Shown here: positions 1 to 13,500 of the stretch, piece after piece
How the letters are laid out: every line of letters starts with the position of its first letter
Numbering within the stretch: the first letter of the stretch is position 1
Source of the DNA: Mesostigma viride
Lineage: Eukaryota > Streptophyta > Mesostigmatophyceae > Mesostigmatales > Mesostigmataceae
DNA length: 64,000 bases
Direction: 5' to 3'
NCBI GenBank assembly: GCA_009746045.1
Contig: RPFO01002012.1
Coordinates: 1 to 64,000 of the forward strand
Position numbers and translations under genes: made by a program
The notes under the pieces: model-generated
The model's input: only the letters and a program-made list of their open reading frames with translations
Databases searched by the model: none
What the model was told of the DNA's origin: nothing

Positions 1-957
1 AGGAGGAGGGAGGGAGGAGGGAGGGAGGGAGGAGGGAGGGAGGGGGAGGAGGGAGGGAGGAGGAAGGGAGGGAGGGAGCGGGCGAGGGAGGAGGGAGGGA
101 GGGAGGGAGGGAGGGAGGGAGGAAGGGAGGGAGGGAGGGAGGAGAGGGAGGGAGGGAGGGAGGGAGGGAGGGGGAGGAGGGAGGGAGGGAGGAGGGAGGG
201 AGGAAGGGAGGGGGGAGGGAGGGGGGGAGGGAGGAGGAGGAGGGAGGGAGGGAGGTGAGGAGGGAGGGAGGGAGGGAGGGAGGAGGGAGGGAGGGAGGAG
301 GGAGGGGGGGAGGGAGGGAGGAGAGGGAGGGAGGGAGAGAGGAGGAGGGAGGAGGAGGGAGGAGGAGGGAGGGAGGAGGGAGGGAGGGAGGGAGGGAGGA
401 GGAGGGAGGGAGGGAGGGAGGGAGGAGGTGAGGGAGGGAGGAGGGAGGGAGGGAGGGAGGGAGGGAGGAGGAGGAGGAGGGAGGAGGGAGGGAGGGAGGG
501 AGAGGGAGGGAGGGAGGGAGGGAGGGAGGGAGGAGGGGGGAGGAGGGAGGGAGGGAGGGAGGGAGGGGGGAGGGAGGGAGGGAGGGAGGGAGGGGAGGGG
601 GAGGGAGGAGGGGGGAGGAGGGAGGGAGGGAGGGAGGGAGGGAGGGAGGAGGAGGGAGGGAGGGAGGGAGGGAGGGAGGAGGGGGAGGGAGGAGGGGAGG
701 GAGGGAGGAGGGAGGAGGGAGGGAGGAGGGAGAGGGAGGGAGGGAGAGAGGAGGGAGGGGGAGGGAGGGAGGGAGGGAGGAGGAGGAGGGAGGGAGGAGG
801 AGGGGGAGGGGAGGGAGGGAGGAGGGAGGAGGGAGGAGGAGGGAGGGAGGGGAGGGAGGGAGGGAGGGAGGAGGAGGGAGGGAGGAGGGATGGGGAGGGA
901 GGGAGGAAGGGAGGGAGGGAGGGAGGGAGGGAGGGAGGGAGGGAGGGAGATAGATGG
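1..957. repeat. Polypurine GGGA/GGAGGA tandem array
   Basis: About 0.96 kb made almost only of G and A on the plus strand, as irregular GGGA and GGA units; the array runs off the left edge of the window. One strand is purely purine, which can favour triplex or G-quadruplex forms. It lies upstream of the first visible CDC6 exon, so it is probably inside an earlier CDC6 intron (inference). It encodes nothing real: the 177-residue open frame across it is only Gly/Arg/Glu repeats. Confidence 0.95.
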
Positions 958-1566
958 ATAGATTTCCTCACGTCTGGCACATATTGGTTGAGACCTTGGG
1001 GTAAGTGCAGGACTTTTAGCCCGCATTGCGCCATTGCGGTTGGTTCGCCATGGCATGGCATGCCATCTGTAACGGGCGTGTGGCAGTGCAATATCTGAGG
1101 TCTGAGAACCTTGTGTGGCATATGATGTATGATGCAAGGAGCTTGGGCCCTCAGCACTATCATCAGTGCACAGACAAGGCATGCAGGGAGCAAGTGATAC
1201 AGCGTGGTCAATGGTCATTAGCCTTTGCTTTGGTCCAAAGGCGTGGTTATACAGCCACGTGTCTTATGCATTATTCATGGGGCAATGTGAGTTTAAATTG
1301 TTGCATCTGCCACATGGTCTGTTACCGTGAGTGATGCCCTGAGTCTATAATTGCCATCGGGCAACAGCTCGTTTCAGCCTCGCGCGTAAGAAACCATCAG
1401 CACTTTAGTGCAGCGAATATAAAGCCTCCCGTAACACCTCCTTTGTTACATGTGTCTGCGCTTTGTTCAATGGCGTGTTGTTACCTGCTTCATTACCCGA
1501 TGGCTTGCGGTCTGCGTGCCCCGCTGCCTGCCTTCCCGCGTTCTGGCCTGGCGTGTCATCTGCCAG

Positions 1567-4500
1567 CATGATCGTTCTGGACGAGATAGACCGGCTGGCC
1601 ACGCCCGACCTGGGGGTGCTCTACACCCTCTTCCAGCTGCCGGCCGAGGCCAACAGCCGCTGCCTGCTCATCGGTACGTCGCGGGTGTATGCTTACGGCG
1701 GTCATATATGTGCCTGTCTGTATCCCTATATACATCTGCGTGTATGATGCGTGTGTGTGTCTTGCGTGCGTGTTTGTACATGTGCATGTGTGAGTGTGTG
1801 TGCGAGTCATGCATGGATCAAAATTGACGGCAGCACTGAGCATCTGTAGTGACCACATTTCCTTGGTGGATCGTAATATCGAAACCATGATTTTTAAGCG
1901 TAACTCACTGTATATGCAACTGGCTGCTGTGAAGGAGGAGAGCTCATCAGTTTCCATCAATAGTAAGGAGCCGCGGGTGATCACCGGGTCTTTGCAAAGC
2001 ACACTGGCAGGCATAGGTTATCAATATCATGGGGCCTGCCCAGGCCGCTGGGTAACCTCCGGGCAGAGTAGCGGCATACGTGACCTTTTCTGCATATCCA
2101 TCATCCAGGGTTGAAGGCGTTGCTGCCCCGTTGGGAATATAAAGTGTGCTCTTTTTCATGAGCTGGATGACTTGATACCAGGGGAGGCTGTCCCGTGCCC
2201 AGATCCAGATGTGGTGGAGGGCCTTTGGTGGTATATCCATGCACCACTTCCACAGGTCATCAGTGCATGAATACCCCCAAATACCATCAACTTGCTATTG
2301 AATTCATGCTTAAGGTGTTGGATGGCTTGGCTTTCCCGCAGGCGTCGCCAACGCCATCGACCTGACTGAGCGCCTGCTCCCTCGGCTGGCCACGTCATCC
2401 AGTAAGCCTTGCAGCGTGGACCCATTGATTAAAGGCACTCCCATGGACATGCGGCATGGGCCGCACCTGTGGCGAATGTTCAGAAACGCCTTGTCTGCTT
2501 TCGCAGGGTGTTGAGATTAGCGCAAGGGAGAGCGCGGCTGCAGAGCGTGACCTGTGCAGGCTCCAAGGCTCAAGGTTGAGGGTTCAGGGTCTGGGTTTGG
2601 GGATGATTGCACGCGCCATGCTTTCAAACGAGCGTCCTTGATACGTGTGAGTGCCAGCTAGTCGTGGGAAGGGTCGGGTTTATGGGGAAATGGCATGTTA
2701 CAACGTCACGACATGCCAGTGATACATACGCTAATCAGGTGGATGGGGACAGCGGGGGGCTGGGCGGGCTTTCAGAATGGTTCACCGTAATTGTTGACAG
2801 TAGGCCAAGGGCGTCCATGGGAGGAGCCTCTATGACCCGTGGCCCCATTCGTGCGCAAGCCCGCATGATCACTCTATGGTGGTGTTGATCACTCTACGGT
2901 GGTGTTGATCACTTGGTGGTGTTGGTCACTTGGTGGTGTTGATCACTTGGTGGTGTTGATCACTTGGTGGTGTTGGTCACTTGGTGGTGTTGATCACTTG
3001 GTGGTGTTGGTCACTTGGTGGTGTTGATCACTTGGTGGTGTTGATCACTTGGTGGTGTTGATCACTTGGTGGTGTTGATCACTTGGTGGTGTTGATCACT
3101 TGGTGGCGTTGATCACTTGGTGGTGTTGATCACTTGGTGGTGTTGATCACTTGGTGGTGTTGATCACTTGGTGGCGTTGATCACTTGGTGGTGTTGGTCA
3201 CTTGGTGGCGTTGATCCCTTGGTGGTGTTGATCACTTGGTGGTGTTGATCACTTGGTGGCGTTGATCACTTGGTGGTGTTGATCACTTGGTGGTGTTGAT
3301 CACTTGGTGGTGTTGGTCACTTGGTGGTGTTGATCACTTGGTGGTGTTGATCACTTGGTGGTGTTGATCACTTGGTGGTGTTGATCACTTGGTGGTGTTG
3401 ATCACTTGGTGGTGTTGATCACTTGGTGGTGTTGGTCACTTGGTGGTGTTGATCACTTGGTGGTGTTGATCACTTGGTGGTGTTGATCACTTGGTGGCGT
3501 TGATCACTTGGTGGCGTTGGTCACTTGGTGGCGTTGGTCACTTGGCGGTGTTGATCACTTGGTGGTGTTGATCACTTGGTGGTGTTGATCACTTGGTGGT
3601 GTTGGTCACTTGGTGGTGTTGGTCACTTGGTGGTGTTGATCACTTGGTGGTGTTGGTCACTTGGTGGTGTTGATCACTTGGTGGTGTTGGTCACTTGGTG
3701 GTGTTGGTCACTTGGTGGCGTTGGTCACTTGGCGGTGTTGATCACTTGGTGGTGTTGATCACTTGGTGGTGTTGATCACTTGGTGGTGTTGATCACTTGG
3801 TGGTGTTGATCACTTGGTGGTGTTGATCACTTGGTGGTGTTGATCACTTGGTGGTGTTGATCACTTGGTGGCGTTGATCACTTGGTGGCGTTGGTCACTT
3901 GGTGGCGTTGGTCACTTGGTGGTGTTGATCACTTGGTGGTGTTGGTCACTTGGTGGTGTTGATCACTTGGTGGTGTTGGTCACTTGGTGGTGTTGATCAC
4001 TTGGTGGTGTTGATCACTTGGTGGTGTTGATCACTTGGTGGTGTTGATCACTTGGTGGTGTTGGTCACTTGGTGGTGTTGATCACTTGGTGGTGTTGATC
4101 ACTTGGTGGTGTTGATCACTTGGTGGTGTTGATCACTCTATGGTGGTGTTGGTCACTTGGTGGCGTTGATCCCTTGGTGGTGTTGATCACTTGGTGGTGT
4201 TGGTCACTTGGTGGTGTTGATCACTTGGCGGTGTTGGTCACTTGGTGGTGTTGGTCACTTGGTGGTGTTGGTCACTTGGTGGTGTTGATCACTTGGTGGT
4301 GTTGGTCACTTGGTGGTGTTGATCACTTGGTGGTGTTGGTCACTTGGTGGTGTTGGTCACTTGGTGGTGTTGATCACTTGGTGGCGTTGATCACTTGGTG
4401 GTGTTGATCACTTGGTGGTGTTGATCACTTGGTGGTGTTGGTCACTTGGTGGCGTTGATCACTTGGTGGTGTTGATCACTTGGTGGTGTTGGTCACTTGG

Positions 4501-7500
4501 TGGTGTTGATCACTTGGTGGTGTTGGTCACTTGGTGGCGTTGATCACTTGGTGGTGTTGGTCACTTGGTGGCGTTGATCACTTGGTGGTGTTGATCACTT
4601 GGTGGTGTTGGTCACTTGGCGGTGTTGATCACTTGGTGGTGTTGGTCACTTGGTGGTGTTGGTCACTTGGCGGTGTTGATCACTTGGTGGTGTTGATCAC
4701 TTGGTGGTGTTGATCACTTGGTGGTGTTGATCACTTGGTGGTGTTGATCACTCTACGGTGGTTTTGATCACTTGGTGGTGTTGGTCACTTGGTGGTGTTG
4801 ATCACTTGGTGGTGTTGATCACTTGGTGGTGTTGGTCACTTGGTGGTGTTGATCACTTGGTGGTGTTGATCACTCTATGGTGGTGTTGGTCACTTGGTGG
4901 CGTTGATCCCTTGGTGGTGTTGATCACTTGGTGGTGTTGGTCACTTGGTGGTGTTGATCACTTGGCGGTGTTGGTCACTTGGTGGTGTTGGTCACTTGGT
5001 GGTGTTGGTCACTTGGTGGTGTTGATCACTTGGTGGTGTTGGTCACTTGGTGGTGTTGATCACTTGGTGGTGTTGGTCACTTGGTGGTGTTGATCACTTG
5101 GTGGCGTTGATCACTTGGTGGTGTTGGTCACTTGGTGGTGTTGATCACTTGGTGGTGTTGGTCACTTGGTGGTGTTGGTCACTTGGTGGCGTTGATCACT
5201 TGGTGGTGTTGGTCACTTGGTGGTGTTGGTCACTTGGTGGTGTTGGTCACTTGGTGGTGTTGGTCACTTGGTGGCGTTGATCACTTGGTGGTGTTGATCA
5301 CTTGGTGGTGTTGATCACTTGGTGGTGTTGGTCACTTGGTGGTGTTGATCACTTGGTGGTGTTGGTCACTTGGTGGCGTTGATCACTTGGTGGTGTTGAT
5401 CACTTGGTGGTGTTGATCACTTGGTGGTGTTGGTCACTTGGTGGTGTTGGTCACTTGGTGGTGTTGATCACTTGGTGGTGTTGGTCACTTGGTGGTGTTG
5501 ATCACTTGGTGGTGTTGATCACTTGGTGGTGTTGGTCACTTGGTGGCGTTGGTCACTTGGCGGTGTTGATCACTTGGTGGTGTTGATCACTTGGTGGTGT
5601 TGATCACTTGGTGGTGTTGATCACTTGGTGGTGTTGATCACTTGGTGGTGTTGGTCACTTGGTGGTGTTGATCACTTGGTGGTGTTGATCACTTGGTGGC
5701 GTTGATCACTTGGTGGTGTTGGTCACTTGGTGGCGTTGATCACTTGGTGGTGTTGATCACTTGGTGGTGTTGATCACTTGGTGGTGTTGATCCCTTGGTG
5801 GTGTTGGTTACTTGGTGGTGTTGGTAATTTGGTGGTGTTGGTCACTTGGTGGTGTTGGTCACTTGGTGGTGTTGATCACTTGGTGGTGTTGATCACTTGG
5901 TGGTGTTGATCACTTGGTGGTGTTGATCACTTGGTGGTGTTGATCACTTGGTGGTGTTGGTCACTTGGTGGTGTTGGTCACTTGGTGGTGTTGATCCCTT
6001 GGTGGTGTTGGTTACTTGGTGGTGTTGGTAATTTGGTGGTGTTGGTCACTTGGTGGTGTTGGTCACTTGGTGGTGTTGGTCACTTGGTGGTGTTGGTCAC
6101 TTGGTGGCGTTGATCCCTTGGTGGTGTTGATCACTTGGTGGTGTTGATCACTTGGTGGTGTTGGTCACTTGGTGGTGTTGATCACTTGGTGGTGTTGATC
6201 ACTTGGTGGCGTTGATCACTTGGTGGTGTTGGTCACTTGGTGGCGTTGATCACTTGGTGGTGTTGATCCCTTGGTGGTGTTGGTCACTTGGTGGTGTTGG
6301 TCACTTGGTGGTGTTGGTCACTTGGTGGTGTTGGTCACTTGGTGGTGTTGGTCACTTGGTGGTGTTGGTCACTTGGTGGTGTTGGTCACTTGGTGGTGTT
6401 GATCACTTGGTGGTGTTGGTCACTTGGTGGTTTTGGTCACTTGGTGGTGTTGATCACTTGGTGGTTTTGGTCACTTGGTGGTGTTGATCACTTGGTGGTG
6501 TTGGTCACTTGGTGGTGTTGATCACTTGGTGGTGTTGATCACTTGGTGGCGTTGGTCACTTGGTGGCGTTGATCACTTGGTGGTGTTGATTACTCTACTG
6601 GCCAGGGGCGCAGCAACCGCTACGTGCGTTGCTTTCTTCTTCATGCTTGGACTCGCTGCAAGTGCGGCATCCTCGTCCTAGCCCCACGCTCGGGCTAATC
6701 CGGCCACCCTTGTCCCCGCCTTCAGCCTTGCCTGGAAGCGACAGCTCCTTGAGGGACCTGGGGTTGCGGTGCTAGGGTGCAGCCTACTCTGGTGCTGGAG
6801 ATCACGCTGATTACATCACTGATCAGACACGAGTGATCTGCCAGAAACCGCTTTGGTGCCTAATGGGAGCGACAGGGTAGTCGGAACCCAAACGCTGACT
6901 TGCTTGCAACAACCTGCTTCACCCGATCTGCTGAGGATCCACTGCGTCATGCTCTACCTACCGTCTCACGCACCCTTGCTCCTAAGACGATACGTTGGAG
7001 TTGCTCTGTGGGATTCGTGCTTCCCACCCACCCTCAGGCCGCCCTGAGCTGGTCACCTTCCCTGCATACTCCGCCGATGTCCTTTTGGCAGTGCTGAAGC
7101 AGAGGCTCGAGGTGAGCACCGATGAGTATGCCAACTGATAGTACTGATGCCAGCTGATAGTACGGATGCCAACTGATAGTACCGATTAGGATGAACTTGA
7201 GATCCAAGCGCTTTGAAGGGGCTGCCTTGCGAAGCCGTACGCTGTTCGACTCAACTCCGGGCACTCTGTAGGAGTGCTAATTAAGGCTGTGTATTGGGTA
7301 TGCACGAGAAGACGCCTTCACGTGCGTTTGGTGGGGTATCACGGTGGGGACTCTGTATCCACTCATTGCCAGCTCCAGCACGCGCACTGCAAAGTACGGG
7401 CAGGGACACCAGCTGCTGGAAACTCGTTCTTTTCTACCATGCATGGGCCATATTCTGCCCTTTCTGACAAGTGCCTGGCCGCTCTGCCACCCACATATGG

Positions 7501-10500
7501 GCCGCTCTGCCGTTCACAATTGCTAAGGGTCTCCCATCTGCAGGAATGCTCGTATGTAATTGGACCCTTCAGGACAACAGGCTGGCAACCTTTGCTGATA
7601 CCGGAGCTCCCATTGCCACGGCATGGTACTAATTGACGACACCACACGGTTACCAACAGCCTAGTGGCTGATTGTTTTGTAAGGCTGGGCCTTTTTTCAA
7701 GGTAGTCTGGGAACACCAATGCAATCGTATGATATAATCAATCCACATCTCTGAGGAGACTACGCTTGGAGCACTTTGCTACATCCCAACACGCCCTGCA
7801 TGGTTTCAAACTCCTGTCGTGATGCCAACACAAATGGTTGACTCAAGCGAGGCTATGCAATCATGTGCTGTGCCTGTTCGTGCCAGCAGAGGGTTGTGAG
7901 TCAGCCTGGCCGCTTGCTAGAAACCAGTGCTGTTGCTACGCACGGGAGGCATATGGCGGCATAGCTAGTTGGTGAAGGTATCGTAGCTCACGCAAGAATT
8001 CTGGCCACACCTGGCCTGAACCCTAGGTCCACGAGGCCTGGTTTTAGACTGATTGTCGTCATCCAAATTTATTAAGAACGTACTTATGTTTAGAATATGA
8101 ACATTGTGCACAGGTACTGGCATTTGCTCTGTACTTGGGGCTCCACCTTGCACTTGAACAAGTTTTTTGCCCTTGGAAAGTTAGCGTCGTGCCCACCGCC
8201 TCCATCCAGCCACAGACCCTGTATGAGTGACCAGTATCCGCGTGTCAGCACTGTCTTGTCCAGGCTAAATACGGCCACCTCATCTGCTGCTTCTCTTTTT
8301 GGTCCATGGGCCATGAGGGGCGTAAGGGAATAGGGGCGTCTCTGCCCCCCTTCTCACTGTGCAACAAACAGGGATGGAAAGCACTGTAATCGGACCAGTA
8401 TAATTGTGCGCCATCACTAGCGCATCACTAATTGAGTAACTAATTGATCCTGGTCCCTGTCAATGCCTTGTTCAACCATGCGCCCGCGTCCAGGATGCCG
8501 GGTGCACGCTGTTTGACCCGATGGCACTCCTGCTCTGTGCCAAGGTGAGCTTAATATTGCTCTGTGCGAAGGTGAAGTTTGTTGCTCTGTGCCAAGGTGA
8601 ATTTTATTGCTCTGTGCCACCATAAGCGCTCAACGATACTGGACAGAGAGACTGGCGCTCGCAACTGCCGCCATGGTGGCTGCACGGCTCAACATATCTA
8701 CCTGCATCCATCTGACCACATGGTCATGAAAGCAATGAACAACGCGGTGGATTGCATGTGTCAGAGCGGTAGTGTACAAGGGGCACAGAAACTAGTAAGT
8801 GGAGTGGAGCTTGAATGGAGCGGCCTGTCTGACCAGATACCTGTTCATGTCATTCATTATCTATTTGTGGAGCAGCTGGCCGGTTGCGAGTCTAGCGGCA
8901 GGAACCGAAATGTGACAGAGAATTGGCAAGGACAAGTGTGTTGATGGTGCGGAGAAATTCAGTGTGTCAAGCTGCCTACTTGTGACAGCATGTGTTGTCG
9001 CAAGCTTCTTTGGGGAACTGACCTGAGCAGAACTGACGACCGCTATGCCCTTGGCTCAGCTGCTGAGTTTGTGCATTTGATACTGAACTGGATGATGGAG
9101 CAGCAGCACGCGATTGCAGCGAGAGAGAATGTTCCAATGCTGTGGGTGCCATGCTTGCATGGTTGGTTGCATGTGCGAGTGCTTTCTGCAACTAAGGGGG
9201 TTGCCGATTTTTTCTTGTTGTTTTTTTTGTTGAACCAACCGGGTCGCTACTGAGGAATGAGTGAGCGAGAGATGGGGTGGCCATCCAGTTGCTCATCGTC
9301 TACTGAATTGCCCCAGACGGTTTGCCAAGTGGCTGCATGGCATGATGCAGCCGGTTAGAGTTTTTGTTTGCAGACATCCGTGGTCTATCTGTGAAGGCTA
9401 ATGCCTACACCAATAAATTACCAAGATGTACTTTTGGGTCCCCGAAAGGAGAAACCTGCCGGGGGGGGGGGGGGGGGGGGGATCAGTAGGGCTTGCGGGC
9501 CATTGCTGGACAAGAAAGAGCGAACTCGCATGGAAGTAGGATCTGACTGCACCTTTATTAAACGGGATACGGTTCCACTCATGCTTGCTTTGTTCAAACG
9601 GATTGTAGAATTTTTTCGTGCCCTAAAACCCCTTCTGTTGGTGTTGTCGCCCCTGCTGCCTGCCATCCGCCGCATCCTTTGCTCCGAATCTTGCAGAAAG
9701 TCGCGGCCACAGCCGGCGATATGCGGCAAGCGCTACATGCCTGCCGGTGCGTGACTATGTGTTGCGGAATCCCGGAGCGACCGTAATAGGCGATAAGGGG
9801 TCATCGGCAATCCTCAGGAACCTCTGTCGAAGAGTTTTTGCAGCATTGTGTCTATAGCATCACAGTATCCGTCCCCGTTTGCGCCTATAGCGACCTTGTG
9901 GCCTCTCGTCTGTCACCATGAAGGCATATACCTTGGTGGCGCAGCTTCTACGACATCGGCATGCACGGATGACAGTGCTCCAAGCACTCTGGTAATGCAA
10001 GCCGCTTAGCTTGAGTGACGTGCAAGGAGATGCAGATTAGTAGCAGATCGCGGAGATGCAGATCAAGAAGTTCCGTTCACGTCTCGTTAACCTTAATGGA
10101 AAGGAGTCACACGCGGCAAGGAGGGTGAAGTCCTCACACAGCTGTGCCAGTGCCGTAGCCCTGATTTTTCATACATAGTTGACAGGTGGCTTTCTGTATA
10201 CTTGTGTGTTGACTTAACTATTCACGTCATCTATCCCTTGGTGTTGTCAATCTTAAGGCCTCTGATGTCTTTATATTCTCTTGCTCAGGGGACAAACGGC
10301 TGGGCGTGCCGTAGGATAGCTTTTTCCTTCCGGAGCTTACTTCATTAGCTCGACCTCTGCCTGCCTCCTCTGCTAGCCCCATTATGTTGAATAGGACTCG
10401 TCACCATTTGAAGAAACTTTCTTTTATTTTGAGCAGGTCCTCCAAGCCCCCAGCCACACAGCCGCTATCTCAAGCATTACGCATACCCTGTGCGTTGATA

Positions 10501-13500
10501 TCTTGGCATTGGAAACAATCTCCTGTCCCCCCCCACACATATCCCACCCCACCCAACCCCCCACCCCACACACACTGCTTGCCCGCCGGCATCCCTGACC
10601 ACAGGAAAGCGGTGGACCATGTCGAGAGGGAGATGGTGGAGCTGCAGCGTGGCGACGGGGAACAGGAGGAGGAAGCCCAAGCTCTTGACGGGGGGCGGTT
10701 GCAAGCATCAGCGGCGGAGCCACGGGCGGCAAGCGGCACGACCGATGCCCAGGTGCTCCACAAGCTGCCTCCTGAAAGCTGAGCCTAGGTCATGGTGGTA
10801 GGCTGCCTCCTGACAGCTGGCGGTAGGGCCTGGCTGAGACAGCGCCTTTTTCCTCTGAGGAGTGCTTGAATGGTTTGGGTGAACGGACGCCACGGAAGCA
10901 GACACGCTTGGCTCGCTGCGCTCGGTCACTCACTCATGCGATCTGCCCATTGCCCCAGGCCATGGCAGCTTAGGTCGGTTGCCATGGCCAAGGTGGAGAG
11001 AAGGAACTTTGATTAACCCAACCCCGATAGAGGATTGATCAACCATGTTTCTCGAAGCAGGCCAACGCAACGTTGCAGCCCGAATGACGTATGGACGTCT
11101 CCGCCAGATGTGATGGGACCTTCTTGTTTTGAAAAGGGGTTGCTGTCAGGTTCTTTAATTGCTGCTGTCCTTGCTGGTGAGGCTTTGGTACTGGTTCGGC
11201 GTGCAATATCACATGCTTTGCTTCATGCTGCGGTACTGCCATTTTGTGCAATTGCAGGAGGTTGTGATTCCCCTACCAGCTTGCAGCTAGGTGGCAAACC
11301 TGCTAGGATGGGTCACACATAGCAATACTTGCATCCAGCTTACGACTTTCTCTCGAATTGCGTCTTGAATTTCTGACGTTGGCCACTCTGTCTGAATCGC
11401 TGCCAGCAGAAGCCAAATGCGGCGGCTCCTCCCGCCATGTGGCCCAACGTGAGCTTTCGCCACATGGCGCAAGCACTGGCAAGCGTGTACCAGTCACCCG
11501 TGGCGGACCTGGTCCGAACAGTGCCCCTCCATCAGCAGGTGGGTGTAGGCGAGCTTGGTGGAGGGGCCTGCATGGGGGGGCTAATGCATAACCCCTGCAT
11601 CGCATGACATACACGAACATAAGTTGTGTGTGTGTGTGTGACCGGTGCAAAGTCACGCGTACGAGTGCCGGTGCCATCAGCACATTTGCGGCCATGATGA
11701 AATGGGAATCAAGCATTACTCCCAACCAAAACCATTGCTCTGCAAAACGGTATAAAGGCTGCGGCAAGAGATGCATACCGTGTCATTGAATCGGGCGGGT
11801 CGCGGTTGGTAGCATTAGGATGGAATGGTGCGATGATGCCTGTGCTTGCCGGAGCCATAGCCTCCCTCACCTTGCATGCGGAGACAGCCACCTCACAAAG
11901 GGCATCAGCATTAGTCACAGTTGCCGCGCTTGTTGCAATACAGTTATGTCATGCCATCATTCCTCACACGTGGACATGGAGAAAGCGTGAATCTTGACCA
12001 GGTCAGAGCCCCTGTGCCAGCTGTCGCCCTGTCGTTGTTGTCACCAACCAAGCCTATGTGTGGCTCTTTTTAGCGAGCGATGCTTCCGCCTGGTTCTAAA
12101 CACACAAGCCTGTGGTGCCACAGACCCATAGACGGCGAGACCTCTTGTTTGTGGTGGGAGCCGGTTGTTTAGGTTGGGAAATGGGCCCTGCCATCAACTC
12201 AGACACCCAGAAATAACTAATTTTATCCCTCTTGGTGCTGAACGTAACCCCGGCCACAGATTACCCTCTGCGCCACCGCGCTCACTCTCGGAGAACGAGA
12301 GGGCTCCCTGGAAGAGGTAAGCGTGGGGCTGGATGGGGTGGGGGCAGTGGCATGCGGGCTGGGCAAAGGACCGTATGGAAGTGCTTGGGCTTTCGCCTAC
12401 TCATTTTCAACAACATTTTCATAAAGCTTCATGATGTCTTACAACTATGATGAAAACGGCTAAACCTCTAAAGCATGATGACATCGACCTGTAATCCGCG
12501 TTTTGCAACCCGCCACCCGCGTGGGATGGTGTGCGTTGTATTTTTCGTCCTGTCCCTATCCCTCAAAGAGACTTGTTCTCTTTTTCTCTTTTTCTCAGGG
12601 GACGTCCTGTAGACACACGCGATATATATCTTTATTGAATGAGGAATTATTTGTTCTTTGTCGCCTGCTAGCGCGCTTTGGTGTTATAGGACACATGCAT
12701 CGCGTCGTGCGTAACGGGGAATCAGGAACGCCATCTGGGGCACCACGCATCATGGGTTGATTCTTCGCCTCCTAGTTCGCTGTCCATGGTGCATGTATGG
12801 GTTGATTGGCTACTCATGCTTCATGTATGGGTTGCTTGGCTCTTCATGGTTTAAGTATGGGTTGCTTGGCTCTTCATGCTTCATGTATGGGTTGCTTGGC
12901 TCTTCATGGTTTAAGTATGGGTTGCTTGGCTCTTCATGCTTCATGTATGGGTTGCATGGCTCTTCATGGTTCATGTATGGGTTGCATGGCTCTTCATGGT
13001 TTAAGTATGGGTTGCTTGGCTCTTCATGCTTCATGTATGGGTTGCTTGGCTCTTCATGGTTTAAGTATGGGTTGCTTGGCTCTTCATGCTTCATGTATGG
13101 GTTGCTTGGCTCTTCATGCTTCATGTATGGGTTGCATGGCTCTTCATGGTTTAAGTATGGGTTGCTTGGCTCTACATGGTTTAAGTATGGGTTGCTTGGC
13201 TCTTCATGCTTCATGTATGGGTTGCTTGGCTCTTCATGCTTCATGTATGGGTTGCTTGGCTCTTCATGGTTCATGTATGGGTTGCTTGGCTCTTCATGGT
13301 TCATGTATGGGTTGCTTGGCTCTTCATGCTTCATGTATGGGTTGCTTGGCTCTTCATGGTTCATGTATGGGTTGCATGGCTTTTCATGGTTCATGTATGG
13401 GTTGCTTGGCTCTTCATGCTTCATGTATGGGTTGCTTGGCTCTTCATGCTTCATGTATGGGTTGCTTGGCTCTTCATGGTTCATGTATGGGTTGCTTGGC

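Noticed and set aside
428-961. 177-residue Gly/Arg/Glu frame
   Set aside because: Translation of a polypurine repeat without any other coding sign.
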